A stretch of 64,000 nucleotides of DNA from Dendrolimus kikuchii (taxonomy: Eukaryota > Arthropoda > Insecta > Lepidoptera > Lasiocampidae): positions 1,324,001 through 1,388,000 of the forward strand of contig CM034389.1 in NCBI GenBank assembly GCA_019925095.2, read 5' to 3'. Positions within the stretch are counted from its first letter, which is position 1. Every line of letters starts with the position of its first letter. Positions 10,290-21,177 of this stretch are shown here, one piece after another. Below the pieces are notes generated by a model that saw only the letters and a program-made list of their open reading frames with translations, ran no database searches and had not been told where the DNA came from. A program made the translations under genes and the position numbers.

Positions 10290-10985
10290 TAATATAAAAT
10301 CATGCGGACGGTACGACGAGACAACATTCTCGCAATGTACTCATTGACGAGCCCGATGAAATCACCCGTCTCCTCGCGATTATGAACCCCCCGAGGCTTA
10401 GAACATCAGCCTGGCATAACAGACGCAGACAAAACAGACGCCGGAAAGCCCCCGGCTCGGATACTCTTACACAAAGGTAAGACCCACCAATCACACTCAC
10501 TCACTGCAGACACAAGTAGCCATACAAGATTAGCTTAGGCGTGTTGCTGGAGAGTTTCTTCTGCCGCTTCTTCTCCTCCAGCTATAACACGTTGCGAAGC
10601 GGTAGTAATGATAGACTAGGATCGGCTCCGCCGGCGGAGTCGGTAATTGGTCCCCAAATAATCACTTCAGCCTGTTGGTTTAGCTCATTCAGCCTTTTAC
10701 GGCTAAATCTCAATATAGAGTCAATCCCCCGGAGCGGTCGAGCCGAGGTCGAACCTCACAGGAGGTGCCTCCTCGAGCGCGCTGCTTCCGGTCTGAACGC
10801 CTCCGCTCCCACGGAGTCGGGAAGCCCCCAAAGTCCGGTATCGCTGAAACAGTCATCTGCGGCTATTCAGCTGGGTCCAGCTCCAAAAAAAAAATCGAGA
10901 CAACATTCACACTCCGACTTTGGTCGGGTACAGAGTCTCACTCCAGCTTCGGGCCGATGCACATGTAATAGCGCTCTAGAGTGAC
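10290..10985 (-). repeat. GC-rich retroposon-like block with KKRRKK-type module
   Basis: This 700-bp GC-rich island stands out from its flanks. At 10545-10612, read on the minus strand, it encodes LPLRNVL, a stop, then LEEKKRQKKLSSNTP, which matches the module in Fam-F and PLE ends. The plus frames 10541-10984 and 10765-10968 are not convincing genes. Its family is unknown to me. Confidence 0.4.
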
Positions 10986-11353
10986 TAATTCTTATGCGAG
11001 AAGTGAATCTTAATTAAATCGGCTATTACTCAGCTATTATCCAAAGTAGGCACCAGCCATCTGATAACCTGAAGAGTCGATTCGTCATTTTAATAAATGA
11101 ACATAACAAATTGAAACAAGGCCAAAGATGTATTATCTTAATGTACAAAGAGTCTTACCCCCACTCTTATAAATTGAACAAAACATTTATTATGTGCCAT
11201 TACGCGCTATAACCGTTAATATTTCAGGCGCCATTTTGAGGTTCTTAAGTCGAAATTGTTTCAAACTGTCACACGCCATTGTCACATCAACTGACGTGCT
11301 ATAATGTTTCTTGATGAAAAACAGAAATTGTTTATAACAAGTAGGTAGTATAA
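10986..11353. other. No gene recognised
   Basis: AT-rich sequence without terminal repeats that I can see. Confidence 0.4.
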
Positions 11354-11803
11354 TGTTACGAATTTGAGGGATGTGAATTTAAAATGCAGTTAGAATTATC
11401 ACAAAGTTTATTAGAAGTACACAAAGGTAATTCAGAGTCCTTACAAATACAACCGAACACAGTCCAAACCGTGAAACAGAAAATCTTAATGATATAAATT
11501 GCGTAAAGTTCGTCGCTATAGGATAACGCCTCGATCGCAGTTGAAACTCAACTAACTTAGACCTCCGAACTTACATATTTGTAAATTAGTCATGGCCTCC
11601 TAGTAACATGCCCACTATTCCTTTGAATTCTTAACTTGTAAACTTAATGGCTTCTAAGATTGTGCAACGAAGTGCAAACCAAAGTAAGAAGGATTTTTGA
11701 CGTCTTACTGGGAGGCATACAAAAAGATTAGCGCGAACAATAGATGACTTAAATTCGAAGGGGTAATAAAACATATGTAAAGGATCAGCATCGGGTCGTA
11801 ACA
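11354..11803 (-). repeat. LTR related to Fam-L1
   Basis: 450 bp from TGTTACGAATTTGAGGG to GTCGTAACA. The end order matches other minus L1 copies (GAATTTAAAATGC, TTTATTAGAAG). The middle is diverged. No matching flanking duplication. Confidence 0.5.
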
Positions 11804-11837
11804 ACAGTTATCAAAAAATTACCTCTTTGATTGCTGT

Positions 11838-12006
11838 AGTACAGCAGAGAGGCTGACGACACACATGATGGAAAGTAGTTACAATGGCCTATGCGTACTG
11901 GCGGCCTAGGAGGGGCTGGAACCTAATCATACATGCCGAAATATAATTTTTTTAAGACAGGAAATCTTATTGAGGACAAATACCCTACCACCTGGCTGCG
12001 GGTTGT
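11838..12006 (-). repeat. Degraded Fam-A
   Basis: Recognisable at both ends (ACAGCAGAGAGGCTGACG; CCCTACCACCTGGCTGCG) with internal loss. A younger Fam-A abuts it. Confidence 0.5.
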
Positions 12007-12287
12007 TTTTTTTTATTGCATGAGTTCAGCAGACAGGCAGATGGCCCACTTGATGGAAAGTGGTTACTATCACCTATGGACATTAGCAACATAAAAGGCT
12101 ACAAATGCGCTGCTGCTCTCTTAAGGGAGACTGGGACCTGGTCACTATTGCCAGAACACAACTCAGGGTTGTTATGGTGGCATACTCTAGACCAGGGGTG
12201 GTAGCCACCCAGACGGGCAAATACGCCTCTTACGACAGGCCGCTTCAAAGTAGGAAATCGTATTATTTCTCCATCCTTGCATGTATA
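12007..12287 (-). repeat. Fam-A copy
   Basis: Near full length, with about 30 bp missing near its 5' end. Inserted at the end of the older copy. Confidence 0.75.
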
Positions 12288-12603
12288 AAACGGTATCATT
12301 GTATAATAATCAAAGTCGTCCAGATAAAGCAAAACCTACATACAATAGTCGTCCTTTCACATACAATAAAAGATCAAATCAAAAATCCATTTGCTTTTAA
12401 TTTTTCGTGATTCTACAAAAATAATACGTTCAACACCATTAGTTGGTTTAAAAGCAGTTAAAAAGCCGAAAGTAATTAAGCATAGCCAACGGGTCACCAG
12501 TTGCGGACGGCAGTAAAATTATATACGATAGCTACACATTCCTTCGGTCCGGTGCGATCAACTGGACAGATAAAAGTCAGCCGCTTAGGGTTGTCATTCC
12601 TGC
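12288..12603. other. No gene recognised
   Basis: The minus frame 12494-12688 spans the PLE end and is not a gene. Confidence 0.4.
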
Positions 12604-13416
12604 AATAAAACTCTTTTTTAACGGTTTTTAATATTCCGACGTTTCGGTCACTTCTCAGCGCCGTGATCGCGGAAGACAAAGATTTCAACTGTCAATGAGT
12701 TTTGTTAAAGTTTTATTTAGCCTACCGCCAACTTGTTCATTTTAATTTTGTTACATACATACATACATACATTCATAACTTCACGCCAGTTCCCTTGCGG
12801 GGTAGGCACGAACAACAGAGCGCCATTTAGGCTTATTCTTACACACCTCACTTGCTTCTTTGACATTCATAACTCTTGTCATGCACGCTCGTCTGTTCTT
12901 AAGGCTCCTAACATCACCTTCTGCTAGTACACGATCAATTTAATCATGGAAAGTGTGTCGTGGCCTTCCACGACTTCTGCATCCATCCACTTTTGCATTG
13001 TATATCTGTTTATTCATTCTTTCATCATGCATTCTTTCTACATGTCCGAACCACCGGAGCATTCCTTTCCTTACCTTCACCCCGACACTCTCTTTCAGAC
13101 CAACTGTCTTTCTTACTTCGGTATTACGAACGCGGTCCGCAAGCGTCACTCCGCAGATTTTGCGCAGTGCTCGCATCTCGACCGCATTTACTCTACTTTC
13201 ATGCTCTTTCTTCCATACCCAACTCTCGCTTCCATATGTGAGCGTAGGTACCAGCACCGCGTTGTGTACGGCGAGCTGGGCCTTCTGGCTTCTTTAATTT
13301 TGTTTATGGTTATTATTTACTCTATGGGAGCCTAATCTAATTTACCACCGCTTCACAACATGTTGTGGCTTGAAGAGAAGAAGCGGCGGAAGAAAGTCTT
13401 CAGCAAACATGCCTAG
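12604..13416 (+). mobile_element. Penelope-like element end, split by an RTE insertion
   Basis: 12604-12752 carries TTCCGACGTTTCGG, CCGTGATC and CCTACCGCCAACTT. 13293-13416 continues with ACTCTATGGGAGCC and a frame reading LHNMLWLEEKKRRKKVFSKH. The order equals the inverted copy at 30170-30475. The RTE insertion between the halves has a 12-bp target duplication. Confidence 0.65.
12753..13292 (-). mobile_element. Fam-D RTE-like LINE, 5'-truncated
   Basis: The minus frame (13257-12940) reads LTYGSESWVWKKEHESRVNA, LRKICGVTLADRVRN, KGMLRWFGHVERMHDERM and QIYNAKVDGCRSRGRPRHTF: the end of an RTE-clade reverse transcriptase. The last part is then frame-shifted. The 3' end is a (CATA)n tail rather than poly(A). 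TTTAATTTTGTT flanks it at 12741-12752 and 13293-13304. The three plus ORFs over it are shadows. Confidence 0.85.
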
Positions 13417-13494
13417 CTAATAAATAAAATAATAATGGTCGCCAGCGCACCAAGTATTCGACGAACCGCGATCCATTGACTTAATCAAAGTGAT

Positions 13495-13807
13495 TTTCAT
13501 TTTTATTGCAGGAGTGCAGCAGACAGGCAGACGGCCCACTTGATGGAAAGCGGTTACTATCGCCTATGGACATTTGCACCACCAAAGGTGCTAGAAATGC
13601 GCTGCTGCTCTCTTAAGGGAGACTGGAACCTGATCACTAATGCGGGAACACAACTCAAGGTTGTTATGGCGACATACTTTAGACCAAAGGTGGTCGTCAT
13701 CCAGTCGGTCAAATGCCCTACCACCTGGCTGTGGGTTGTTTTGTCGCCTCTTACGACAGGCCTCTCGGCCGCAGGAAATTGTATTCTTTTTCCGTTCCGG
13801 CATGGAT
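13495..13807 (-). repeat. Fam-A, full length
   Basis: Runs from poly(A) to the 5' terminus. The antisense frame 13540-13809 recurs at many copies and is not a gene. Confidence 0.8.
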
Positions 13808-13895
13808 GAATTATAACGTTATCAGTCTTAATATCGAGAGAGATGATTGTATTTAAGCAATTGAAACATTACATTGGTAAAGATTACAAAAAATG

Positions 13896-13905
13896 TTAAT
13901 GTATA

Positions 13906-13955
<50 letters not shown>

Positions 13956-13968
13956 TATACATATTATA
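13896..13968. repeat. (TA)n microsatellite inside an inverted repeat
   Basis: About 45 bp of pure TA flanked by ATGTATACTAATAT and its complement ATATTAGTATACAT. The whole block can fold into a long hairpin. Confidence 0.8.
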
Positions 13969-14192
13969 GATACATATATTAGAATATCAATGCCAACGCC
14001 GTCAATACATACGAGTGAATATAATTGAAGTGTCTGTTTGTAATGTCAAAATATATGTTAAACGCTCCACATTAGCTAGAGAAATTGTTTTGTGTGATCG
14101 CCCACTAGATGTCGCTGTTCTATAATGAAAGGTGATAATCTTTGAGTTTTATTATTGTGTGTATTTGACCTAAGGTTTGTATCAAAGAAGAT

Positions 14193-14336
14193 TCCAATAT
14201 TCCCATATTCCAATATTCCAATATTCCAATATTCCAATATTCCAATATTCCAATATTCCAATATTCCAATATTCCAATATTCCAATATTACAATATTCCA
14301 AAATAACCAATATTCCAAAATAACCAATATTCCAAC
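14193..14336 (+). repeat. Minisatellite, 8-bp unit CCAATATT
   Basis: About 14 near-perfect units, then spaced copies with AAATAA. Because 8 and 3 share no factor, each strand reads as an 8-residue repeat (IPIFQYSN on plus). The ORFs 14155-14430 and 14076-14393 are therefore artefacts. Confidence 0.85.
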
Positions 14337-14346
14337 ATATAATAAG

Positions 14347-14594
14347 ACGGCCTCTGTGGTTGAGCGGGCTAAGCCTTTGCCGGCGTACCTCACTGCAACG
14401 CAGAGGTTCCGGGTTCGACTCCTGGTATAGTAATATTCGGAAACATATTTTCTTCGTTATTTACTATTGTCTGGGTGTCTGGGATCGGCCCCAGAGTAGT
14501 CCGTTGTATATTACCCATAACACAAGCGTAACTTGCTTAATTTGGGGATATACAATATGTGTGTTTGTCTGCCGATTATTATTATTATTATATA
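14347..14594 (+). mobile_element. Fam-S tRNA-derived SINE
   Basis: The A box TGGTTGAGCGGG (14357-14368) and B box GGTTCGACTCC (14412-14422) have tRNA spacing. The body ends in an (ATT)n tail. The head resembles a leucine- or serine-type tRNA. Other copies lie at 22534-22790 and 49529-49768. The frame 14360-14608 is incidental. Confidence 0.82.
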
Positions 14595-15173
14595 CGGGTT
14601 ATGACTAAGGGGTTTTTTAATCACCCCCGCGGTACCCAGAAAGTAACCCGGGAGTCGTCCAATATAAATTAGAAAAAAATCAGGAGGGGATAATTTGAAC
14701 CAGGAGATTCCAAAAATGCAAGTCTGGATTTTCCGGCCCTGGGCCGATTTTGACAGGACTTTCACTGGAAGTTAGCTGATGTTATAAGGAGTAACTTAAG
14801 CTACTTTTTTGGGTTCCGCGAAAAAAAAACTTCACGGAAGAAGTCGCGGGCAACGCTAGTGTCAATTTTTAAACATGACTACCTCGTAGGACTGTTATGA
14901 ATAACGGATTAACAGTATAGTATTTATGGAATTATGAGACCGGAAAATACAATTGAAATAAATACAATTTAATAATTTCTCAAAAACAAGCCCCAACAAA
15001 GCCTTAGAACTCTGCAAAGGCCTTCACACCATTTCTGCGAAACGATAAGGGATAAAATGAAATATCTCTTTTCAATTTACCAAAGTTTAATTGAGTTTTA
15101 GAGGTCGAATAAATAATGATATATTTTATCTGAATAACAATTTGTAAACAGATTTTTTCTGGAGGTAAATTTA
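14595..15173. other. No gene recognised, Fam-C end fragment inside
   Basis: 14811-14866 (GAAGAAGTCGCGGGCAACGC) matches the right end of Fam-C. The rest is AT-rich. Confidence 0.4.
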
Positions 15174-15500
15174 ATGCGAGCACTGCGCAAAATTTGCGGA
15201 GTGACGCTCGCGGACCGCGTTCGTAATACCGAAGTAAGAAAGAGAGTTGCTCTGAAAGAGAGTGTCGGGGTGAAGGTAAGAAAAGGAATGCTCCGGTGGT
15301 TCGGGCATGTGGAAAGAATGCATGATTAAATTGATCGTGTACTAGCAGAAGGTGATGTCAGGAGCCTTAAGAACAGACGAGCGTGCATGACAAGAGCTAT
15401 GAATGTCAAAGAAGCAAGTGAGGTGTTTAAGAATAAGCCTGAATGGCGCTCTGTTGTTCGTGCCTACCCCGCATGGGATCTGGCGTGAAGTTATGTATGT
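15174..15500 (+). repeat. Fam-D fragment with internal deletion
   Basis: It covers RALRKICGVTLADRVRNTEV through the 3' end. About 80 bp are lost at 15326 (AATGCATGAT joined to TAAATTGATC). The (ATGT)n tail is short. Confidence 0.75.
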
Positions 15501-15967
15501 AAAATCAGGACAATTAACTACGAATACATCTAACACTTCACTACGTTATGTACACCGATTACGCTGAGATTTATGATCTGATTTACGTGATTCTTATTTA
15601 GTTTGATGCGGAATAGTTGCCATTTGGTTCCCGTTTCTTGGGATCTATATTTTTAAGGAGCGTGGCACCTTTCGTAGGTCTACCCATACATAGCTAGACA
15701 CTAAAAAGTAACAAAAAAAATAAAAAAAACTTACATAGGAACCTCTTTTGTATGCATTGTATTCTTAAGGTGTGTGTGCAGTAATGTATTAGTGACAACT
15801 ACAATGATAGCGATGTTTGTAAGTTAATAAATAAATGATTTTTTGACCACCATCCTTCTCACAGCTGGTCACATTCGTGACACTTCCTCTCTAGCCTGAC
15901 ATCACGTATTTTGCAATTTTACATCAAGAAATTGTTACGTCAAAACAGCAGTTGGGTCAAACACTAA
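15501..15967. other. No gene recognised
   Basis: AT-rich; no repeat family identified. Confidence 0.4.
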
Positions 15968-16620
15968 AAACATCTTAAAGTCGATGCTTAGTAATTTTCA
16001 AAATATAGTAATTTTTATGTTTTACTTTGCACCGACTTTAAGATGTATTAGATAATATATATTAATAATAATAGCTTTAGAAATAAGTTATTTTTCAACA
16101 CACTTGCTCATAAAGTGGCTCTATGGTCACCGCAATTAGACACAGAATGACACCCATAACCAAACTGTGAGTAAAAAAACATTATAACTCACTAGTGAGT
16201 TATAGATATTTTTTTTAAATTTATTGGTTGAGTTGCTTTGTTCTTAAAAAAGTTTTTATTCAAAAAAAAAAGATCGTGTTCTATAGAACAAATAAATTAA
16301 TGTTCCTATTGCTTGCTCATTTCATGCAACTTTTTATTTAAATAGATAATTTTAACTCGTACGTGTTTAATAAATAAAACTATCACTCATATATAACTTT
16401 TTTTTATCTACTAAATAAAATGAGTTTTTGTTGTTATTTTATTCACAAGTGTGTTGAAAAACGTCGTATGATACACGTGTGTATTGATGATTACCGTCCT
16501 CGGCTCTCTTAATACCCTCGCCTACGGCTCGAGTCTCAATGGCGCCTCGGCGGTAATCACCAATGTTACACACTAGTACCATAATGTACTATTATACTTT
16601 TTAGTATTTTAGTTTTTGAA
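15968..16620. repeat. Composite palindromic MITE-like block
   Basis: 15968-16048 is an inverted repeat (ACATCTTAAAGTCGATGC / GCACCGACTTTAAGATGT) that recurs at 54889-54968 and in part at 36120-36150. Inside lie CAACACACTTG (about 16096) with its complement (about 16447), and a perfect 20-bp palindrome at 16184-16203. Another inverted pair flanks 16500-16550 (GATTACCG / CGGTAATC). These are probably several nested MITEs. Confidence 0.45.
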
Positions 16621-16928
16621 GTCGGTTTTTTTAAACGAAGTTTTTTTTATCGCTACAAAAATGAATTAATTTCTCAGCGATTTCTCATGTCCTCCCAGCC
16701 CTATAAAGGGACATAATGGGTTACGCATCGATCCGCATGAGTCCGCCCAAATCCATACCTTTCGTCGGTGACCACCAGGCACGATTTACATCGACGCGCG
16801 GCTGTCATTCCGCGTGTACCATCCCACCACAATGACGGGCTCATCAATCAATTGTTAATAGCCTGTATTGCCCCCAAACGTACAGGGAGTGCGAACACAT
16901 ATCTAACCAATGTTTCAAATCATAATAG
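16621..16928. other. No gene recognised
   Basis: A moderately GC-rich patch (16690-16830) without an open frame. Confidence 0.35.
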
Positions 16929-17108
16929 CTTTTGAAACATTCTTCATTGGTGCGCCGCTCCTATTGGTCTTAGCGTGATGATATATAGCCTATAGCCTTC
17001 CTCGATAAATGGGCTATCTAACACTGAAAGAATTATTCAAATCAAACCAGTAGTTCCTGAGATTAGCGCGTTCAAACAAATAAAGTCTTCAGCTTTATAT
17101 ATTAGTAT
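16929..17108 (-). repeat. Fam-C copy
   Basis: Reverse orientation of the unit that starts AAGCTGAAGAGTTTGTTTG and contains CTAATCTCAGGAACTAC. Its far end (CGCGGACGAAGTCGCGGGC) is missing here. Confidence 0.65.
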
Positions 17109-17321
17109 AAGACATAAGATGAACCGTACTTTGTGAGGTATATACAGTTAGAAGTTTTTCAGTTTTTAATCAATATAGTTCGAGAAATATTATTGGCCGT
17201 TGCTTATGGTTTACCAATTGTTAGTGACAGGAAAATCTTCGTATTTTTGTATACGAATATCCTGTTTGACGAGTTTTAGTTGTCCCATCCATTTTGGCAA
17301 ATAAAATCCTTATGATAATAT

Positions 17322-17774
17322 TGTTACATGCCGTCAAAGGAATGCGCACACCTGCCTATCGTAAAACGCAGTTTATTACCTTTCCTGTATTCGGAGTTCT
17401 ATTGTTTACTTCGTGCTTAGAATTTGTAATTAAGAAAAACATCCTATTGTTATGTCATCCTAATCCTTGTTGTTATTGATTGCATTGCGTCGAAGCTTGC
17501 CAGGTGTGCAGATTAACTCGGTGAACGCGGTCCTTTGTCGGTATTATACAGTTTAGTATAAAACAATGCCCGAACGGAGGGGTGGGGCAGTCAAGCGATG
17601 ATTACGATACTAGCAACACGTGTGTAGTACATTCGGTGAGCGATATACTGACGGACTTTGCGCGTGTTGTATCCAGTTATATTTGTATCTGTTTTATACG
17701 TGTTTGTACAGTTCTATTAAACTCTATAGTAATTCCAACGGCATTTTAATTCGAGTCCTGTGTAGCTCGTAACA
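17322..17774 (+). repeat. Fam-L1 LTR with 4-bp target duplication
   Basis: 453 bp, TGTTAC to GTAACA, flanked by ATAT on both sides (17318-17321 and 17775-17778). Solo LTR with AGTATAAAACAATG and TTAAACTCTATAG-type signals. Confidence 0.75.
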
Positions 17775-17875
17775 ATATCTAATTGATCAGTCAAAAAATT
17801 CTGTATTTCACAAAAAAAAACACTATTTGTTAGGGCTAAAATTTGACAGGAAGGTATATGTGTTATATAATATTA

Positions 17876-18143
17876 CTAGCGGTTAAAGCAGACGTTGTCA
17901 TGCCCTGAAAACATAAAAATCCAGAACCCGATCCCGTCCCCCTATTCGGCGGGCTCCGGGAGAGGCTTCGTCACGCTTTTACAAGACAAAGTTCAGAATG
18001 CGGAACGTGATCTTCGCCGAAATTTTGTCTCGCCGAGGAGAACGTTGTGTAGAATTGTACATTCTACGATTGTTCGAGAAGGCGCAGAGGCAGGGTCTTG
18101 TTGGCCGCTCCTCCGTGAGTTCCAATATAATAATCCAAGCTGA
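17876..18143 (-). mobile_element. Helitron-like 3' terminus
   Basis: On the minus strand the element ends ...GACAACGTCTGC...CCGCTAG followed by T. The CTAG-T end and the core resemble the cleaner Helitron end at 57256-57283. It leads directly into the 201-bp satellite. Confidence 0.45.
17895..18143 (+). CDS. Unrecognised ORF within the Helitron-like end
   Basis: 82 codons. The part from about residue 12 (IPSPYSAGSGRGFVTLLQDK, NAERDLRRNFVSPRRTLCRI, STIVREGAEAGSCWPLLREF) has normal protein composition. It ends by running into the first satellite unit (QYNNPS). I believe similar readings occur in moth repeats but cannot name a family. It may be a degraded coding piece captured by the element; no promoter is visible. 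Confidence 0.35.
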   Translation: MSCPENIKIQNPIPSPYSAGSGRGFVTLLQDKVQNAERDLRRNFVSPRRTLCRIVHSTIVREGAEAGSCWPLLREFQYNNPS

Positions 18144-19112
18144 TCCGCTAGTGTCCTATATATGACCATGAAAAGTGATTAATCAAGCAGTTTTATTAGT
18201 ATTGCGCACTTGGTACGGGCATTATGTATGCAGACCGGTCATTATTCATAGCGACCGGATTTGTCAATTGCCCGTAACATAACCACAGGTATCTCGCCTT
18301 ATGGTCCCCTTCTCCGGGAGTTCCAATATAATAATCCAAGCTGATCCGCTAGTGTCCTATATATGACCGTGAAAAGTGATTAATCAAGCAGTTTTATTTA
18401 TATTGCCCACTTGGTACGGGCATTATGTATACAGACCGGTCATTATTCATAGTGACCGGATTTGTCAATTGCCCGTAACATAACCACAGGTATCTCGCTT
18501 TATGGTCCCCTCCTCCAGGAGTTCCAATATAATAATCCAAGCTGATCCGCTAGTGTCCTATATATGACCGTGAAAAATGATTAATCAAGCAGTTTTATTT
18601 ATATTGCCCACTTCGTACGGGCATTATGTATACAGGCCGGTCATTATTCATAGTGACCGGATTTAGCAATTGCCCGTAACATAACCACAGGTATCTTGTC
18701 TTATTGTCCCTTCCTCCGTGAGTTCCAATATAATAATCCAAGCTGATCCGCTAGTGTCCTATATATGCCCGTGAAAAATGATTAATCAAGCAGTTTTATT
18801 TATATTGCCCACTTGGTACGGGCATTATGTATACAGGCCGGTCATTATTCATAGTGACCGGATTTATCAATTGCCCGTAACATAACCACAGGTATCTCGC
18901 CTTATTATCCCTTCCTCCGTGAGTTCCAATATAATAATCCAAGCTGATCCGCTAGTGTCCTATATATGACCGTGAAAAGTGATTAATCAAGCAGTTTTAT
19001 TTATATTGCCCACTCGGTACGGGCATTATGTATACAGACCGGTCATTATCCATAGTGACCGGATTTATCAATTGCTTGGAACATAACCACAGGTATCTCG
19101 CCTTATTGTCCC
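18110..19112 (+). repeat. Satellite array, 201-bp monomer, five units
   Basis: The mark TTCCAATATAATAATCC recurs at 18120, 18321, 18522, 18723 and 18924: a constant 201-bp period with few substitutions. Each unit carries GACCGGTC, CGGGCATTATGTAT and CAATTGCCCGTAAC, giving internal dyads. The fifth unit breaks off at about 19112. Confidence 0.92.
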
Positions 19113-19489
19113 CTTTCACAAACAAAGACCTCCCTTATATAATGTTTTAATTAAATTATACTCCAGTCGCCGTGTCAGAAACATTTCAAAAAGGAAAGCA
19201 CCGCTAATTACTTTTATTTTTCTAATTCTTATCGAAACCACTTGGAATTTAAAAGACTTGATGATAATGGTGTAACATTGGAGAGTAATTAAATCCTTTG
19301 AGATTTTGCTAATTAATACGAGTGTAAGATTTAATTAAGATTTCTTAATACTTCTAATTATGTTTATTAAGGAAAAATTTGTATTGAATATATTGGCTTT
19401 CGGCAAACGATATTTAATTTAATTAACCTAATTTCTCAATATACATATAACGAGCACTTTATAAAAGTATCATATTGATCATTCATCTC
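19113..19489. other. No gene recognised
   Basis: AT-rich; the left edge is where the satellite ends. Confidence 0.4.
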
Positions 19490-19677
19490 ATACCAATATA
19501 TAAAGCTGAAGAGTTTGTTTGTTTGAACGCGCTAATCTCAGGAACTACTGGTCTGATTTGAAAAATTCTTTCAGTGTTAGATAGCCCATTTATCGAGGAA
19601 GGCTATATATCATCACGTTAAAACCAAACTTTTTTTTTTACTATTCCACGCGGACGAAGTCGCGGGCAGGAGCTAGT
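19490..19677 (+). repeat. Fam-C copy
   Basis: From AAAGCTGAAGAGTTTG to CGCGGACGAAGTCGCGGG and GCTAGT, with an internal deletion. Confidence 0.7.
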
Positions 19678-19771
19678 TATGGATATATGGATTATCGGAT
19701 ATTGAAAAATCATTACATTTTTCTTGCACAGTATATAATAATATTTTTTTTGTATAAAAAGGGTTTCATTA

Positions 19772-20830
19772 AGGCAAAGACCCCGCCTTCGTACTTGCCT
19801 TAGCCAGCCTTTATCCGTGCAGGAACGGAGAAAGAATATAATTTCCTGCGGCCGGGCGGCCAGTCGTAAGAGGCGACTAAACAACCCACAGCCAGGTGTT
19901 AGGGCATTTGCCCTACTGGACGGCTACCACCCCTGGTCTAAAGTATGTCGCCATAACAATCTTGAGTTGCGTTCCGGCATTAGTGACCATGTTCCAGTCT
20001 CCCTTAAGAGAGCAGCAGCGCATTTGTAGCAACTGTGGTGTTGCAAATGTCCATAGACGATGGTAACCGCTTTCCATCAAGTGGGCCGTCTGCCTGTCTG
20101 CTGATCTCCTGCAATAAAAAAAAAGCCAACACGCTAGAGCTAAGATTCAAGCTCTAGGGATGAAATTGATAAATGGCCTAACGTTGGAAGTAGCTTCGGT
20201 AAACCTGCAACTCACCTCTCTACATCCCTTACTCACTAATACCCATGTTGCCTCTATCTTCTATGGCATTTTCTGACACCCATGGAGAAGAGTGGCGAAT
20301 CACCATCTGCCTATTTCGACGGGCAGACGCCATAGTCCCCATATTCCCAGACCCCTAGTACCACTAGCAGGTCACCCCAATAGCCAGGATTTTTTTGTTC
20401 TCATTTCCCAAAATAGTCCTACACTGGCCGGGGCTTATCCTTGGGTGGATTATTATATGTGTAGATAGCGATAATCGCCGGTCAGTGTCACGCCACATTT
20501 ACATTAAATTTGTCTAAGGGGCCTCTACGTGTTGGCCTTCCCGTGGCCCCACGCAAGCCCTGCAAAAATCCAGGCCATTTTTAAATCTTGGAACTTGGAC
20601 TCTACTATCATAGTACCAATAGTGGTGTCAGTGAATGGACTAATAGCGAAGAGCCTTGACCGCTACCTTGATGCTCTCGCTTGGTATCTGGGTGAAGGGT
20701 AGCAGAAGGCAGCCCTACGGGACACGGCCCGTATTATGAGGAGGTTCCTGTTTCTGGAGCCTTAACCACCGGTAACCTGGACCCTAGACCCCAATGCCGG
20801 CGGAGATCGGTTTTTTATATTTTTTTATAA
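19772..20830 (+). repeat. Fam-I repeat, interrupted by Fam-A
   Basis: 19772-19811 and 20125-20830 correspond to one unit also present at 48960-49510 (ACGGGCAGACGCCATAGTCC, CTACACTGGCCGGGGCTT, GCCTCTACGTGTTGGCC). Here it extends about 250 bp further (CTACGGGACACGGCCCGTAT). It is probably the 3' region of a LINE; no intact frame is present. Confidence 0.6.
19813..20124 (+). repeat. Fam-A, full length, nested in Fam-I
   Basis: From ATCCGTGCAGGAACGG to GCAATAAAAAAAAA. Fam-I sequence continues on both sides (TTAGCCAGCC left, GCCAACACGC right). Confidence 0.82.
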
Positions 20831-20854
20831 ATACATGTATATATTTTATAATAT

Positions 20855-21177
20855 ACTACCGGCCCAGGCAGACATTGTTCTGCTCTGAAAAAAATAAAAA
20901 TCTAGGACCCGATCCCAGGGCCACCTATCGGTTCCAATTGTGGATGTAAACCATCCGGGGAGCCACTCAAACACACAAAAACAAGATCGCTCCAGGTGAT
21001 TAGGAGGATTCTAGAACCCGATCTCAGCGCCACCAACCGGTTCCAACGGTATAAAAACTATCTTATGTCCGTCTCTTGGCTCTAAGCTACCTCCACAGCA
21101 ATTTTCAGCTAAATCAGTAGAGCCGTTCTTGAGTTATAAATAGTGTAATTAACACGACTTTCTTTTATATATATAGA
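20855..21177 (-). mobile_element.  Confidence 0.
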